From: Gemmatimonadota bacterium
Lineage (GTDB): Bacteria; Gemmatimonadota; Gemmatimonadetes; Gemmatimonadales; GWC2-71-9
DNA length: 24,230 bases
Assembly (NCBI GenBank): GCA_029862935.1
Contig: JAOTWK010000013.1
Location: 1-24,230, forward strand
Reading direction: 5' to 3'
In this document: piece by piece, positions 8,202-16,436 of the stretch
How positions within the stretch are numbered: the first letter of the stretch is position 1
Layout: each line of letters begins with the position of its first letter
Made by a program: the position numbers and the translations under genes
The notes under the pieces: generated by a model
What the model saw: only the letters and a program-made list of their open reading frames with translations
What the model was told of the DNA's origin: nothing
Databases searched by the model: none

Positions 8202-9208
8202 CCTCCACCACTCGCGAGCTCGCGGAACAATCGGTGCAACTGAGGAACTGCGTCACGGGCATCGTCCGTAAGTATGAGCCGCCAGCCAGGAAATCTGCTC
8301 AATCGGTCGATTGCCGGCCCAATGGTCTCGCGAAATAGATCGAAGCCTGTCTCGAGATCGCCGAGTGTCTCGGCGATCTCCGCGGGCGTCGCACGCGTCA
8401 ACTCCGGCAACCGCGCGCTGCCCCGACTGAGCAGGCATACCGAGGCGGCGTCAACGCGCCCGCGCTCCACCGCCAGATCCGGGCTGACAGGCACGACCAG
8501 CTTTTCCTCGCCGCCCGATATCACCACCGGACGCAGCGGCTGAAGCTCCGGAAAGAACTGCGCAGCCGCGACCGGGAGCTGAATCCGCGGCGCCAGCCCC
8601 CAGATAGCAAACCGATCTCGCAGCTGCACCCAGACCATGTCCTCTGCGAGGAGCCGATATCCCTCACGCAGCCCCGCGTAGGTCACCGTACTCTTGCCGA
8701 CCCCCGCGGACCCGACCATCAGCACCGCGTGACCGTCCCGTGCGAGCCCGGCAGCGTGAATCGGCTGCCGGTCCAGCGTGCTCAGGTGGAACATTGCAAG
8801 CGCTTCGAGAACTGCATAGCGAAAGTGCTCACGGTCATGCACCAGCGCCGGCGCCACATGTGCCACACTATGTAAGCGGGAGGCATCCGCCGTGGCGACT
8901 ACGCCGGGCCCCGTGACGAGGAGTCGATGCGCATCCGGCATGCGATAGATAAGACGGCGGTGCGTAACGTCGCCGAGCGCTTCGTCCACCACAACTCGCA
9001 CGACCACGGGGCCCGCATCAGTGACAGGTGCACTGTCTAGGACTTGCGACCACTGCCCCAGCCCATCCGAGGCGATCTCGACGACGACGGGAGCATTGGA
9101 CTCGAAGCGGGTTCGAATACCAAGGACCGGGATCTCGACGGCGTGCCGGCATCGGATGTCTCGTCCAAGCGGGTCGGTCCAGGCATCGCGCTCGAAGTCG
9201 CGGGTCAT
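8198..9208 (-). CDS. HPr-kinase-like P-loop protein
   Basis: A 336-residue protein. The C-terminal half resembles the HPr kinase/phosphorylase catalytic domain: His151 (PIHAAGLA) precedes the Walker A loop GSAGVGKST (166-174), as the conserved histidine does in HprK, and LLAEDMVWV (Glu189, Asp190) follows at the position of the HprK LVADD strand. The N-terminal ~120 residues are unlike the HprK N-terminal domain. No HPr, PTS or ptsN gene is nearby, so the true substrate is probably not HPr. Related stand-alone HprK-like kinases occur in exopolysaccharide/exosortase loci and in some lasso-peptide clusters, where one phosphorylates the peptide. ATG 9208 overlaps the preceding glycosyltransferase stop (ATGA), and its own stop overlaps the next start (GTGA), so it is tightly coupled on both sides. 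Confidence 0.8.
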   Translation of the reverse strand: MTRDFERDAWTDPLGRDIRCRHAVEIPVLGIRTRFESNAPVVVEIASDGLGQWSQVLDSAPVTDAGPVVVRVVVDEALGDVTHRRLIYRMPDAHRLLVTGPGVVATADASRLHSVAHVAPALVHDREHFRYAVLEALAMFHLSTLDRQPIHAAGLARDGHAVLMVGSAGVGKSTVTYAGLREGYRLLAEDMVWVQLRDRFAIWGLAPRIQLPVAAAQFFPELQPLRPVVISGGEEKLVVPVSPDLAVERGRVDAASVCLLSRGSARLPELTRATPAEIAETLGDLETGFDLFRETIGPAIDRLSRFPGWRLILTDDARDAVPQLHRLFRELASGGG

Positions 9209-10323
9209 GCGGATCGGCCTTCATGCTGATGGAGTTCGGCGTAGAGTGCCGAGAAACGGTCGGCCGTCCAGTCAGCATTCTCGCGGCACGCCCATTCCTG
9301 CGCGGCCGTAGCGATCGCCACGCGGCGCGCGTCGTTCTCGAGCAGCGCGGCGATCGCATCGGCCAGAGCGGCGGGGTCGCCGACGCGAACGGCGACCGCC
9401 GCATCCGGTGCCCAGTCCCGAATCTGCCCGACGTCCGTGCCGACGGTTGGGACCCCGACCGCCGCCGCCTCGGCGAGCACGACAGGACCAGCCTCGTGTC
9501 GCGAGGACACCACGAGGAGATCCGCGGCCTCGACCACAGGTCGGAGTCCGCGTTGAGGTAGAAAGCCGTGGAACGTTACCTGCTGGTCGACGCCCGTTTC
9601 GCAGGCCAGGTGCTGCATGGCACCGCCGAGGGTGTCCTGACCCACGAGATCGAGGTGGAAGCGCATCCCGCGCGCGGCCAGACGTGCCAGTGCTCGCAGC
9701 ATGGTCGTCTGATCCTTCACCGGGTTGAGGCTTCCGACGTGCACGAGGCGGGCCGGGCGGGTCGGATCGCGGGGCCGCGGCGGCCGCGGTGGCCAATCCT
9801 CCAGTCCGACGCCAAGCGGGACCCGCGCGGCGCGCCGTCCGAGTCGCTGCACGGAATCGATGACCGTCTGGCTCGCCGCCGAGACCCGACCTGCGGTGCG
9901 GACGACCAGTCGCCGGCGTGCACGTCCGGAGGGCGTCCGGTACCCGCCATATCCGATCTCGGGCAGGCCGACCAACTCGCCCCCTGCGACATGAACGAGT
10001 ACCGGTCGGCGAATCAGTCCTCCGACGGTTACCGCAATTTCGCCCGGCGTGCCAGCCCAGAATGCATGCAGGACGTCAAAGTTGTGCTTCCGGTGCGCGG
10101 TCAGGAGCGTTGCGACGGTGCGGGTGCGGTTGAACGGTCCGCCAACGTTCTCGACCGGCACCCCCGACAACGTGAACCGGCTTCGCCTCGCTTCCTGGCG
10201 CAGGGCGAACACCCACAGATCTACGCGCGAGCGGAGTCGCCGCATCAGCCACAGCAGTGCCGGAATCACCCTGCGCTCGCCTGACCGATCGACTCCGCCA
10301 GGGACGATTAACGCTATTCTCAC
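9205..10323 (-). CDS. GT4-family glycosyltransferase (second of two)
   Basis: A 372-residue GT-B fold retaining glycosyltransferase. The frame extends upstream to 10566, but I place the start at GTG 10323, which overlaps the TGA of the preceding glycosyltransferase gene (GTGA) and begins with the expected first strand RIALIVPGGVDRSG. The C-terminal donor domain opens with RLVHVGSLNPVKDQTTML, typical of GT4 enzymes. The catalytic E-x7-E motif is HEAGPVVLAE, with Glu277 and Glu285. The N-terminal acceptor domain contains the DVLHAFWAGTPGEIA strand. It would transfer a sugar from a nucleotide-sugar donor in the cytoplasm. Together with the neighbouring glycosyltransferase it suggests at least two successive glycosyl transfers. 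Donor and acceptor are not predictable from the sequence. Confidence 0.88.
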   Translation of the reverse strand: MRIALIVPGGVDRSGERRVIPALLWLMRRLRSRVDLWVFALRQEARRSRFTLSGVPVENVGGPFNRTRTVATLLTAHRKHNFDVLHAFWAGTPGEIAVTVGGLIRRPVLVHVAGGELVGLPEIGYGGYRTPSGRARRRLVVRTAGRVSAASQTVIDSVQRLGRRAARVPLGVGLEDWPPRPPRPRDPTRPARLVHVGSLNPVKDQTTMLRALARLAARGMRFHLDLVGQDTLGGAMQHLACETGVDQQVTFHGFLPQRGLRPVVEAADLLVVSSRHEAGPVVLAEAAAVGVPTVGTDVGQIRDWAPDAAVAVRVGDPAALADAIAALLENDARRVAIATAAQEWACRENADWTADRFSALYAELHQHEGRSA

Positions 10324-11459
10324 GACGTCCCTGCCATCGTCTCGTACACTACGCGAAGCTGGCGGCCAACGGCGGCAAACGAAAGCTCGCTGGCAAAAAA
10401 CTCTAGCGCTTCTTTCTGCCGCAAGTCGCCGGGCACCTTCCACCAGCGATGTAACGCACGAGCCATGGCGGGCGCGTCCTCGGGAGGCGTGATCGAGCCG
10501 ACGCGCCCGCCGTCGGTCAGCCGCCGAAACGACGGGATGTCGGTGACCACGGGGGTGACCCCACACGCCAACGCCTCCAGCACAGCGTAGCCGCTCCCTT
10601 CCCGGTGACTCGCCAACATAAGAAAATCGCTGGCCCGCAGCAGTCGCTCCACGTCTCCGGGCAGGAGCCGACCGAGCAGGTGTACCCTGCCCTCGAGCGC
10701 GGGATCATCGGCGATGCGTTTCCGAACGGCATCGAGCAACGGCGCCTCGCCGTAGCAGCACCAGAGATGCGGATCCGGCAACGAAGGTGATGCCTGGGCG
10801 AATGCCTCGAGAACCGTGAGCGGATCCTTGTTGGGGTTCAGACGGCCGATCCACACGATGGACGGTGCACCGTACACTCCCATCTGCGTCCGGGCCTTCT
10901 GCCGATCGCCGGGCGTGAAATGGGACGACGACTCGGGCACGCCAAAGATGCGGACGTCTGGCCGCAAGATACCAGCATCTAGGTACGGACGCGCCTGCTC
11001 CCGGTCGGTGAAGCAGGCCGCCGACAGCTGTCGGTAGCCGTACGTTGCGACCGTGCGTCGCCAGCCTCGCGGAGTGAGGCCGCCGTGATCTTGAACTAGC
11101 ATCGGTAAGGCCGGCAGCGCGCGCCCTAGCCACCGAGTGGCGATTGGGGCAGTGAATCCGTGGACGTGCACGACGTCGGGCGTCAGTGATTGGACTCGCT
11201 GCACTATGCGCTTTGGCACAACGAGGCACTGACGGTTACCGGGGAGCGGCAGACAAACGTCGCGAACGAAGGAGTACGAGACTCCGTTGCGCTCGACAGT
11301 TGCATCGCGGTCGGCCGCCTGCACAACCGCGATGGCTACACCCGCCCTCGCCGTCGCCTCCGCGACATCGGTCAGCGTCTGCCACATCCGAAGAAGGGTC
11401 TCGGGGGTGCGACCCGTTTGGTCCCGGAAGAAGCTGACTTGTACGGTTCGCACTCCCAC
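10320..11459 (-). CDS. GT4-family glycosyltransferase (first of two)
   Basis: A 379-residue GT-B glycosyltransferase. The frame extends far upstream, but GTG 11459 has AAGGGGGG four bases in front of it and lies 11 bases after the MFS stop; GTG 11453 (VRTVQVSFF) is an alternative. The acceptor domain has PDVVHVHGFTAPIATRWLG and QDHGGLTPRGW; the donor domain starts SIVWIGRLNPNKDPLTVLEAF. The E-x7-E motif is EGSGYAVLE, Glu287 and Glu295. Its stop overlaps the second glycosyltransferase start by four bases. The N-terminal part lacks a signal peptide or membrane helix, so it probably works on the cytoplasmic face. It is only distantly similar to the other GT4 protein, so the two are unlikely to be a recent duplication and presumably add different linkages. 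Confidence 0.88.
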   Translation of the reverse strand: MGVRTVQVSFFRDQTGRTPETLLRMWQTLTDVAEATARAGVAIAVVQAADRDATVERNGVSYSFVRDVCLPLPGNRQCLVVPKRIVQRVQSLTPDVVHVHGFTAPIATRWLGRALPALPMLVQDHGGLTPRGWRRTVATYGYRQLSAACFTDREQARPYLDAGILRPDVRIFGVPESSSHFTPGDRQKARTQMGVYGAPSIVWIGRLNPNKDPLTVLEAFAQASPSLPDPHLWCCYGEAPLLDAVRKRIADDPALEGRVHLLGRLLPGDVERLLRASDFLMLASHREGSGYAVLEALACGVTPVVTDIPSFRRLTDGGRVGSITPPEDAPAMARALHRWWKVPGDLRQKEALEFFASELSFAAVGRQLRVVYETMAGTS

Positions 11460-11463
11460 TGCG

Positions 11464-11471
11464 CCCCCCTT
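11464..11471 (-). promoter_or_regulatory. Ribosome binding site for the first glycosyltransferase
   Basis: Read on the minus strand, AAGGGGGG lies four bases before GTG 11459 and overlaps the end of the MFS gene. It supports GTG 11459 over GTG 11453 and over the much longer upstream frame. Confidence 0.55.
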
Positions 11472-12676
11472 CAGCTGCGCGAGCTTCGTTTGAGGACGAT
11501 CCAGAGAGCCGCCGCCGCGACCGCTCCGAGTGTCCCGGCGAGCACGAAGAGCGCATCGAAGGATGACTGTCGCAGCACCAGACCGCCCACCCCCGCGCCG
11601 ACGATACCTGCGACCTCGGTTGCGGCATTTCGCCAACTCGAAACTAGCCCCCGTCGCTCCGGTGGTGCCCGTTCCAGCAGGATCTCGTCGATGAGCGGGT
11701 TGGCGGCCGGTGAGACGATGCCCTGAAGGAAATAGAGCCCGAGAGCCAACGGGAGAAGATGCGCGAAACCCAGTGCCCAGAGGAGCGGCCCGAAGGTGCA
11801 CGTCCAAACGGTTAGCACGCGGCGGGCACCAAGACGCGCAGCGAAAATACCGCTCGTAAAAATAACGAGTGCCGTAGCGACGTGGGACGCACCAAACACG
11901 AGCCCGATCCGATCGACGGGAAGTTCGTGAACGCGCGAGAAGAAGAGGTTGAAGAATGGAAGAGCTAGCGCCGGCGCCAGCATCCAAAGTGCGACCGCCG
12001 CGATGGGGCCAGCGTATTGCCGCACAAGTGCCCGGTCCGGGCCCCGAGCATTACCAACCACCGACCCATCTTCAGGTGATGCGCCGCGCATGCGGACTCG
12101 ACGGCCGGCCAACGCAAACAATGGTGCGGCCGCCGCCGTACCAATCACTCCGGCGAGAAGCGCAAGTCGCTGCGCGCCCAATTGTGTGACGCCAACGTTT
12201 CGCTCGAGCCAGCCAGCAAGTGCCCCCGCTGTGGTCATCCATACGGCCCCGGAGCCGACGAGTAGCGCCACATTCCACGAAAAGGCCTGCGACCTGAAAC
12301 GAGCCGGCGCCAACTCCATGACGACCGGGCCCATGGCCACACGCCAGGTGACGGTTCCCAGCCCTGCGACAAACGCAGCCGCATAGATCGCAAACGCCCG
12401 TTCGGCCCACGCTCCCAGTGCCAGGCCGACGGCAGCCAAGACGGACGCACTCAACAGGGTAATCTGCGTCCCGACGCGATCGACTGAGCGCCCAGCGGGA
12501 ATGAGCGCGATGAGCCCTCCAGCCGTCAGGGAAGCGGCCGCAAGCCCCATGACGACCTCGTTCTGCCCCAACGCTTCGAGATAGAAGTTGTAGAGGAATG
12601 CATGGAAGAAGAGCCCGGCACCGAACAACACGTTGCCCGCAAAGAACAGACCGAGACGAACTCGGGACTCTCTCAC
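11471..12676 (-). CDS. MFS transporter
   Basis: A 401-residue major facilitator with about twelve hydrophobic helices. The first is LGLFFAGNVLFGAGLFFHAFLYNFYLEALG, and the loop between helices 2 and 3 is GGLIALIPAGRSVDRVGTQ, close to the MFS signature GxxxDRxG. The central loop (residues ~190-210, RRVRMRGASPEDGS) is charged and separates the two six-helix halves. A second DRIG follows in the C-terminal half (VDRIGLVFG). Start is GTG 12676 with a weak GGGAAG upstream. It is the first gene of the five-gene operon and is divergent from the TonB-dependent receptor, 69 bases away. By context it may export the product made by the glycosyltransferases or import a precursor; the sequence does not give direction or substrate. 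Confidence 0.87.
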   Translation of the reverse strand: MRESRVRLGLFFAGNVLFGAGLFFHAFLYNFYLEALGQNEVVMGLAAASLTAGGLIALIPAGRSVDRVGTQITLLSASVLAAVGLALGAWAERAFAIYAAAFVAGLGTVTWRVAMGPVVMELAPARFRSQAFSWNVALLVGSGAVWMTTAGALAGWLERNVGVTQLGAQRLALLAGVIGTAAAAPLFALAGRRVRMRGASPEDGSVVGNARGPDRALVRQYAGPIAAVALWMLAPALALPFFNLFFSRVHELPVDRIGLVFGASHVATALVIFTSGIFAARLGARRVLTVWTCTFGPLLWALGFAHLLPLALGLYFLQGIVSPAANPLIDEILLERAPPERRGLVSSWRNAATEVAGIVGAGVGGLVLRQSSFDALFVLAGTLGAVAAAALWIVLKRSSRS

Positions 12677-12745
12677 CTCAGTGGCTTCCCAATCAGATGC
12701 AGTCCTCGCAACTTAGAGGCTCCTCGTGAAAGGCATTCGCAGTTC
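12677..12745. promoter_or_regulatory. Divergent intergenic region between MFS operon and TonB receptor
   Basis: These 69 bases must hold both promoters, unless they lie inside the coding ends. On the minus strand TAAGTTGC (12707-12714) is close to the TAnnTTTG -7 element and points at the MFS gene, but no good -33 partner is visible. On the plus strand AAAGG at 12729-12733 is the only ribosome-binding-like sequence before ATG 12746, at a rather long spacing. Shared regulation of the two units is possible but not shown. Confidence 0.35.
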
Positions 12746-14761
12746 ATGCTTCGACGTCTGATTGCGACTTATGTCGGAAGTTGTCTCTTCGCCTCCGCAC
12801 TCGCTGCCCAACGGACCGATTCGCTGCCAGTCATAGGGCAGGACACCACAGTGGCGACGGCACGACTCGATCCCATCTTCGTCACGGGAACTGCCGTGCC
12901 GCTGTCGGCCCAAGGTCTCGGACTCGCGGGATCGATGGTCACCGCTGCCGAGCTCACGGCCCGACGACCGCTCTTCGCCGCCGACGCGTTACGGAATATT
13001 GCTGGAACGTTCATCGACCAAGCGGTAGGCCCCGGCGGTCCAACGATAATACGGCTGCGCGGCGGCGAGGAAGTGTTCACACAGATTCTGATGGACGGCG
13101 TCCAGACGAATCAGAACGGGGGGTTTTTCGACTTTCAAGGATTCCCGCTCACGAACATCGAAAGGATCGAGATCGTGCGCGGCCCCCAGAGTGCGCTCTA
13201 CGGATCCACAGCAGTGAGCGGGGTGGTCCAGTTCATCACCAGACGTGGCACCGTCGGGCGACCGCGCATCGAGGCCTCGGCCGGAGGCGGTATCAGCGAG
13301 GTCAACGGCGGCAGCGCACGGAGCACCGTGACCGCTCGCGGTGGAACTCCCGACCTCCTCTACTCGGCCGGGGTGGGTGTCACGTACAACCGCGGGATTC
13401 ACGCGCTGGCCCATGACACCTGGACCCGAGACGCGTCGGCGCGGATCGACGCCCGTCTGCACGACAACTGGGAGCTGACCGCCACGGCACGCTATGTCGG
13501 CGTCGAGTCCAACCTGCCGGTGCGAGATCCGGGGGCGACCAGGGTGCCGCTGGATCCCAACGCGCGCGACGAGCGCCACCGCATCATCTCCTCAACCGAT
13601 CTCACCTACCGTCCGACGGAGCAGTGGGTTCATCGGCTGCGGGTCGGCGTCTATCGCGAAGGTTTCGAGTTTGTAGACCTGTTCGACGATGTTGCTTCCA
13701 CCGGGCAATACGGCTTCTCCATCTTCGACGCCAACTTCGGCCTCGACAGCCGCCTGTGGAGGACGACGGCCGATTACCTGGGTTCCGTGCGAGTCTCTCC
13801 TGTCTCTCGGACTGCAGACCTTCAGATCGCCTACGGCGCCCGCCTCGAGCGAGAGGACTTACGGGATGTGACGAGCGGTGACTTTGGCGACGGCACTCTC
13901 GAACTCGACCGGTTGAGCACATCCGCCTTCACAGAGGTTCGCGCCGAGCTGTCGAGCCGAGTCCAACTGATGGCCGGCGTGCGCTTGGAGAAGACCGAGG
14001 ATCTCATTGCCCAGCTCACACCCCGGGCGAGCGTGCGTTTTACGATCATTCCCTCTCGACTGTCCCTGCGGGCTTCGGCCGGACGCGCCTACAAAGCCCC
14101 GAACCTTCAGCAGCAATACCTCGACAACCCGTTCATCGTCTCCAACCCTGACCTCGAACCGGAGACGAGCTGGAGCTGGGATCTCGGTGCGCAACTCCAA
14201 CTTGTCAAGGGACAACTCGACGTCGAGATGGCGTTCTTCCGCCAGGACTTCAGCCAACTGATCCAGCTCGGTCCCGTCGCCGGCGACACCCGCCTCTCGT
14301 ACACTAACCTGAGCTCGAGTCGCATATATGGACTCGAGGGCCGCGTTCGGTACCTCGCGGTCGATCGGTTGCTCCTCGGAATCGACGGTGCTTGGTTGGA
14401 TTCGAAGATCACGGACAACGCCGGTCAGGCACCCTCGGCCTTCCCAGTCGATTCCGCGTTGCCGTTTCGACCGGCCTTTACCGGGACCGCCTATACAGAG
14501 TGGGAGCTGACGAAACGGTTCTCAACAACACTCATTGCACGGTTCATTGGCCGCCAGGTCGTGCTTAGCGAGCGCTTCAGCGGCGAGCGCGTCGATACAG
14601 ATGTCTACGCGCTCCTGAGCGCGATCGGACGGCTGCGCGTGTCTCCCTGGCTCGAGCTGACGCTGCGAGTGGAGAACCTACTGGATTCGACGTATGAGAC
14701 TGCCTTCGATCAGCCGGGCCTCTCGAGGACCTGGTTCTTCGAGATGCGCGTGACACCGTGA
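12746..14761 (+). CDS. TonB-dependent outer-membrane receptor
   Basis: A 671-residue BtuB/CirA-like TonB-dependent transporter. The frame is open upstream to 12602, but ATG 12746 gives a clear signal peptide (MLRRLIATYVGSCLFASALAA then QRTDS). A TonB-box-like stretch precedes DPIFVTGTAVP (about residues 43-53). The plug domain follows, with ALRNIAGTFIDQAVGPGGP, IIRLRGGEEVFTQILMDGVQ and the highly conserved IERIEIVRGPQSALYGSTAVSG. The rest is a 22-strand-type barrel; RASAGRAYKAPNLQQQYL is the usual late-barrel signature. The protein ends MRVTP rather than in an aromatic residue, which is slightly unusual for a barrel. The plug looks most like cobalamin/siderophore-type receptors, but no riboswitch or uptake partner is nearby, so the ligand is open. 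It is convergent with msrQ. Confidence 0.92.
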   Translation: MLRRLIATYVGSCLFASALAAQRTDSLPVIGQDTTVATARLDPIFVTGTAVPLSAQGLGLAGSMVTAAELTARRPLFAADALRNIAGTFIDQAVGPGGPTIIRLRGGEEVFTQILMDGVQTNQNGGFFDFQGFPLTNIERIEIVRGPQSALYGSTAVSGVVQFITRRGTVGRPRIEASAGGGISEVNGGSARSTVTARGGTPDLLYSAGVGVTYNRGIHALAHDTWTRDASARIDARLHDNWELTATARYVGVESNLPVRDPGATRVPLDPNARDERHRIISSTDLTYRPTEQWVHRLRVGVYREGFEFVDLFDDVASTGQYGFSIFDANFGLDSRLWRTTADYLGSVRVSPVSRTADLQIAYGARLEREDLRDVTSGDFGDGTLELDRLSTSAFTEVRAELSSRVQLMAGVRLEKTEDLIAQLTPRASVRFTIIPSRLSLRASAGRAYKAPNLQQQYLDNPFIVSNPDLEPETSWSWDLGAQLQLVKGQLDVEMAFFRQDFSQLIQLGPVAGDTRLSYTNLSSSRIYGLEGRVRYLAVDRLLLGIDGAWLDSKITDNAGQAPSAFPVDSALPFRPAFTGTAYTEWELTKRFSTTLIARFIGRQVVLSERFSGERVDTDVYALLSAIGRLRVSPWLELTLRVENLLDSTYETAFDQPGLSRTWFFEMRVTP

Positions 14762-14774
14762 AAGCACCAGGAAC

Positions 14775-15428
14775 CTACACGGCCTTGCTCGACGCCGTGT
14801 CGGCTCGGACCACACCCGAACGCCTAAATCGGAAACGAGCAAGCCTGGAACCGAGCAGGATAGCGAGTACGCCCGCGAAGATCACCGGCCGCAGGAGATC
14901 GGCCTTGACGAGCCAGAGGAAGTGCAGCACGGCTCCGATCGCGGACACGTACACGAGACGATGCAACCGCCGCCAGCGCTTCCCGCCCAGCCGCTTGATC
15001 CAACCTTTGGTGGACGTGACGGCCAACGGGAGCAGCAACACGAACGCGGTGAACCCGACCGTGACATACGGCCGCTCGCGCACGTCTTCCGCAATCACGG
15101 ACGGCGAGAAGCCAAGACCCGACAAATAGGTCTGGTCCACAGCGTAGGTGAGAAAGTGGAGTGAGGCGTAGAAGAAGGCGAAGAGGCCCAACATCCGACG
15201 CAGCTGAATGAGGGGACTGAAGCGTGTCAACCGCTGGACGGGCGTGACCGCGAGCGTCACCATCAACAAGCTGAGCGCGGCGAAACCGGTGCGGTGCGTC
15301 ACCGACTCGACGGGATTGGCGCCCAGTCCATCCGTGAACACGGCAACGAGCAGGAGGAGCGCCGGAAGCAGCGACGCCACAAAGGCCACCGGCTTGAGCA
15401 TACGGCGCACCGCGGAGCCCTGGGACAC
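14775..15428 (-). CDS. msrQ: MsrQ, heme-binding membrane subunit of the MsrPQ system
   Basis: A 217-residue membrane protein of the YedZ/ferric-reductase-like family. It passes electrons from the respiratory chain through b-type heme to periplasmic MsrP. About six hydrophobic helices are seen. Histidines lie at 45, 91 (YASLHFLTY), 156 (RRLHRLVY) and 169 (AVLHFLW); the 13-residue spacing of the last two matches the heme-ligand pair known in E. coli MsrQ. The GTG 15428 start lies six bases after the msrP stop; GTG 15410 (VRRMLKPVAF), with AGGG upstream, is an equally plausible start and would remove six residues. It forms an operon with msrP and probably with the upstream kinase gene, and converges on the TonB receptor with a 13-base gap. 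Confidence 0.93.
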   Translation of the reverse strand: MSQGSAVRRMLKPVAFVASLLPALLLLVAVFTDGLGANPVESVTHRTGFAALSLLMVTLAVTPVQRLTRFSPLIQLRRMLGLFAFFYASLHFLTYAVDQTYLSGLGFSPSVIAEDVRERPYVTVGFTAFVLLLPLAVTSTKGWIKRLGGKRWRRLHRLVYVSAIGAVLHFLWLVKADLLRPVIFAGVLAILLGSRLARFRFRRSGVVRADTASSKAV

Positions 15429-15434
15429 GGTCGG

Positions 15435-16352
15435 TCAGTACAGCCGCGTGAGGTCCATCCCAGCGTACAAATTGGCAACCTGGTCGGCGTAGCCGTTGAA
15501 CGGCAGCGTCGGCCGGCGCCGCAACTCTCCGATCCGCCGCTCGCGAGCTTGGCTCCAGCGCGGATGATCGACGTCCGGATTCACGTTGGCGTAGAACCCG
15601 TATTCCCGCGGGGCCGACACGTTCCACGTCGCACGTGGCTGCTCTCGCGTGAGCCGAATTCGCACGATCGACTTGATACTCTTGAATCCGTATTTCCAGG
15701 GAACCACGAGCCGGACCGGCGCACCGTTCTGGTTTGGCAACGCCTTGCCGTACAGGCCCAACGCCAGGATGGTCAACGGGTGTCTCGCCTCGTCGAGGCG
15801 TAAGCCCTCGACGTATGGCCACGGCAGCACGTTGCGGCGTTGCCCCGGCATCTGCTCGGGGTCCAGCAGCGTCGTGAATTCCACGAATCTCGCGTGCGAC
15901 GTGGGCTCGACGGCGTCGAGCAGAAACCGCAACGGGATCCCCAACCACGGAATCACCATGGACCAGGCCTCGACGCAGCGCAGCCGATACACCCGCTCCT
16001 CAGGCGAGAATTGCTGCCACAGGTCTTCGATGCCGAACGTCTGCGGCTTGTGCGCCTCGCCCTCCACGGCGACCGTCCACGGACGGGTGCGCAGCGTGTG
16101 CGCGTTTTTCGCGGGGTCTCCCTTACCGGTCCCGAATTCGTAGAAGTTGTTGTAGCTGATCACGTCTTCGAGAGGCGTGAGCTCGTCATCGCGCTGACGG
16201 GTGGCCGCTGCGAGTGCACGCGGCATCGCTGCGCCGGCCGCGATCGCAAGCCCCAGCGCAGCGGTCGCCCCGATGAAACGTCGCCGATCGAGATAGTCAG
16301 CCTCAGCCGTGATCTCTGAACTGTGTAGGTCGCTGGGTCGTCGAATCAGCAT
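15435..16352 (-). CDS. msrP: MsrP, periplasmic molybdopterin methionine sulfoxide reductase
   Basis: A 305-residue catalytic subunit that reduces methionine sulfoxide in periplasmic proteins using a mononuclear molybdenum cofactor. ATG 16352 is chosen over two upstream in-frame starts because AGAGGG precedes it and the protein then carries a Tat signal with the twin-arginine motif DRRRFIGA (residues 22-29) and an alanine-rich h-region. The family hallmarks are complete: YNNFYEFG (~67-74), [10 protein letters not shown], and [15 protein letters not shown] with the molybdenum-ligating Cys126. Also present are [13 protein letters not shown], the [20 protein letters not shown] cofactor segment, and a C-terminal [20 protein letters not shown]. 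Length is normal. It sits between a histidine kinase gene (84 bases upstream) and msrQ. Confidence 0.96.
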   Translation of the reverse strand: MLIRRPSDLHSSEITAEADYLDRRRFIGATAALGLAIAAGAAMPRALAAATRQRDDELTPLEDVISYNNFYEFGTGKGDPAKNAHTLRTRPWTVAVEGEAHKPQTFGIEDLWQQFSPEERVYRLRCVEAWSMVIPWLGIPLRFLLDAVEPTSHARFVEFTTLLDPEQMPGQRRNVLPWPYVEGLRLDEARHPLTILALGLYGKALPNQNGAPVRLVVPWKYGFKSIKSIVRIRLTREQPRATWNVSAPREYGFYANVNPDVDHPRWSQARERRIGELRRRPTLPFNGYADQVANLYAGMDLTRLY

Positions 16353-16367
16353 GATGCCCTCTGCTCG

Positions 16368-16381
16368 TTCCATGATTGGAA
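16368..16381 (-). promoter_or_regulatory. Perfect inverted repeat in the msrP leader
   Basis: TTCCATGATTGGAA is a palindrome with 5-base arms around TGAT, lying 15 bases before the msrP start in the kinase-msrP gap. A second short repeat, GTGAG-CACCA-CTCAC (16426-16440), overlaps the kinase stop. Either could be an operator or a small hairpin. Short palindromes occur by chance, so confidence is low. Confidence 0.25.
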
Positions 16382-16436
16382 CCGCCCAGCACCACGAAAG
16401 TTCCCATATTCGCCCAGGCGCTCGCGTGAGCACCAC

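Noticed and set aside
10324..10566. Upstream extension of the second glycosyltransferase
   Set aside because: It lies inside the first glycosyltransferase gene and is arginine-rich; the GTGA overlap start gives the proper first beta strand.
7551..12676. Lasso-peptide biosynthetic cluster
   Set aside because: The HprK-like protein raised this idea, but no asparagine-synthetase-like C protein, B1/B2 proteins or plausible precursor peptide were found.
12746..14761. Assigning the receptor as BtuB (vitamin B12)
   Set aside because: The plug is BtuB-like, but no cobalamin riboswitch, btuCD or btuF is nearby, and plug similarity does not settle the ligand.
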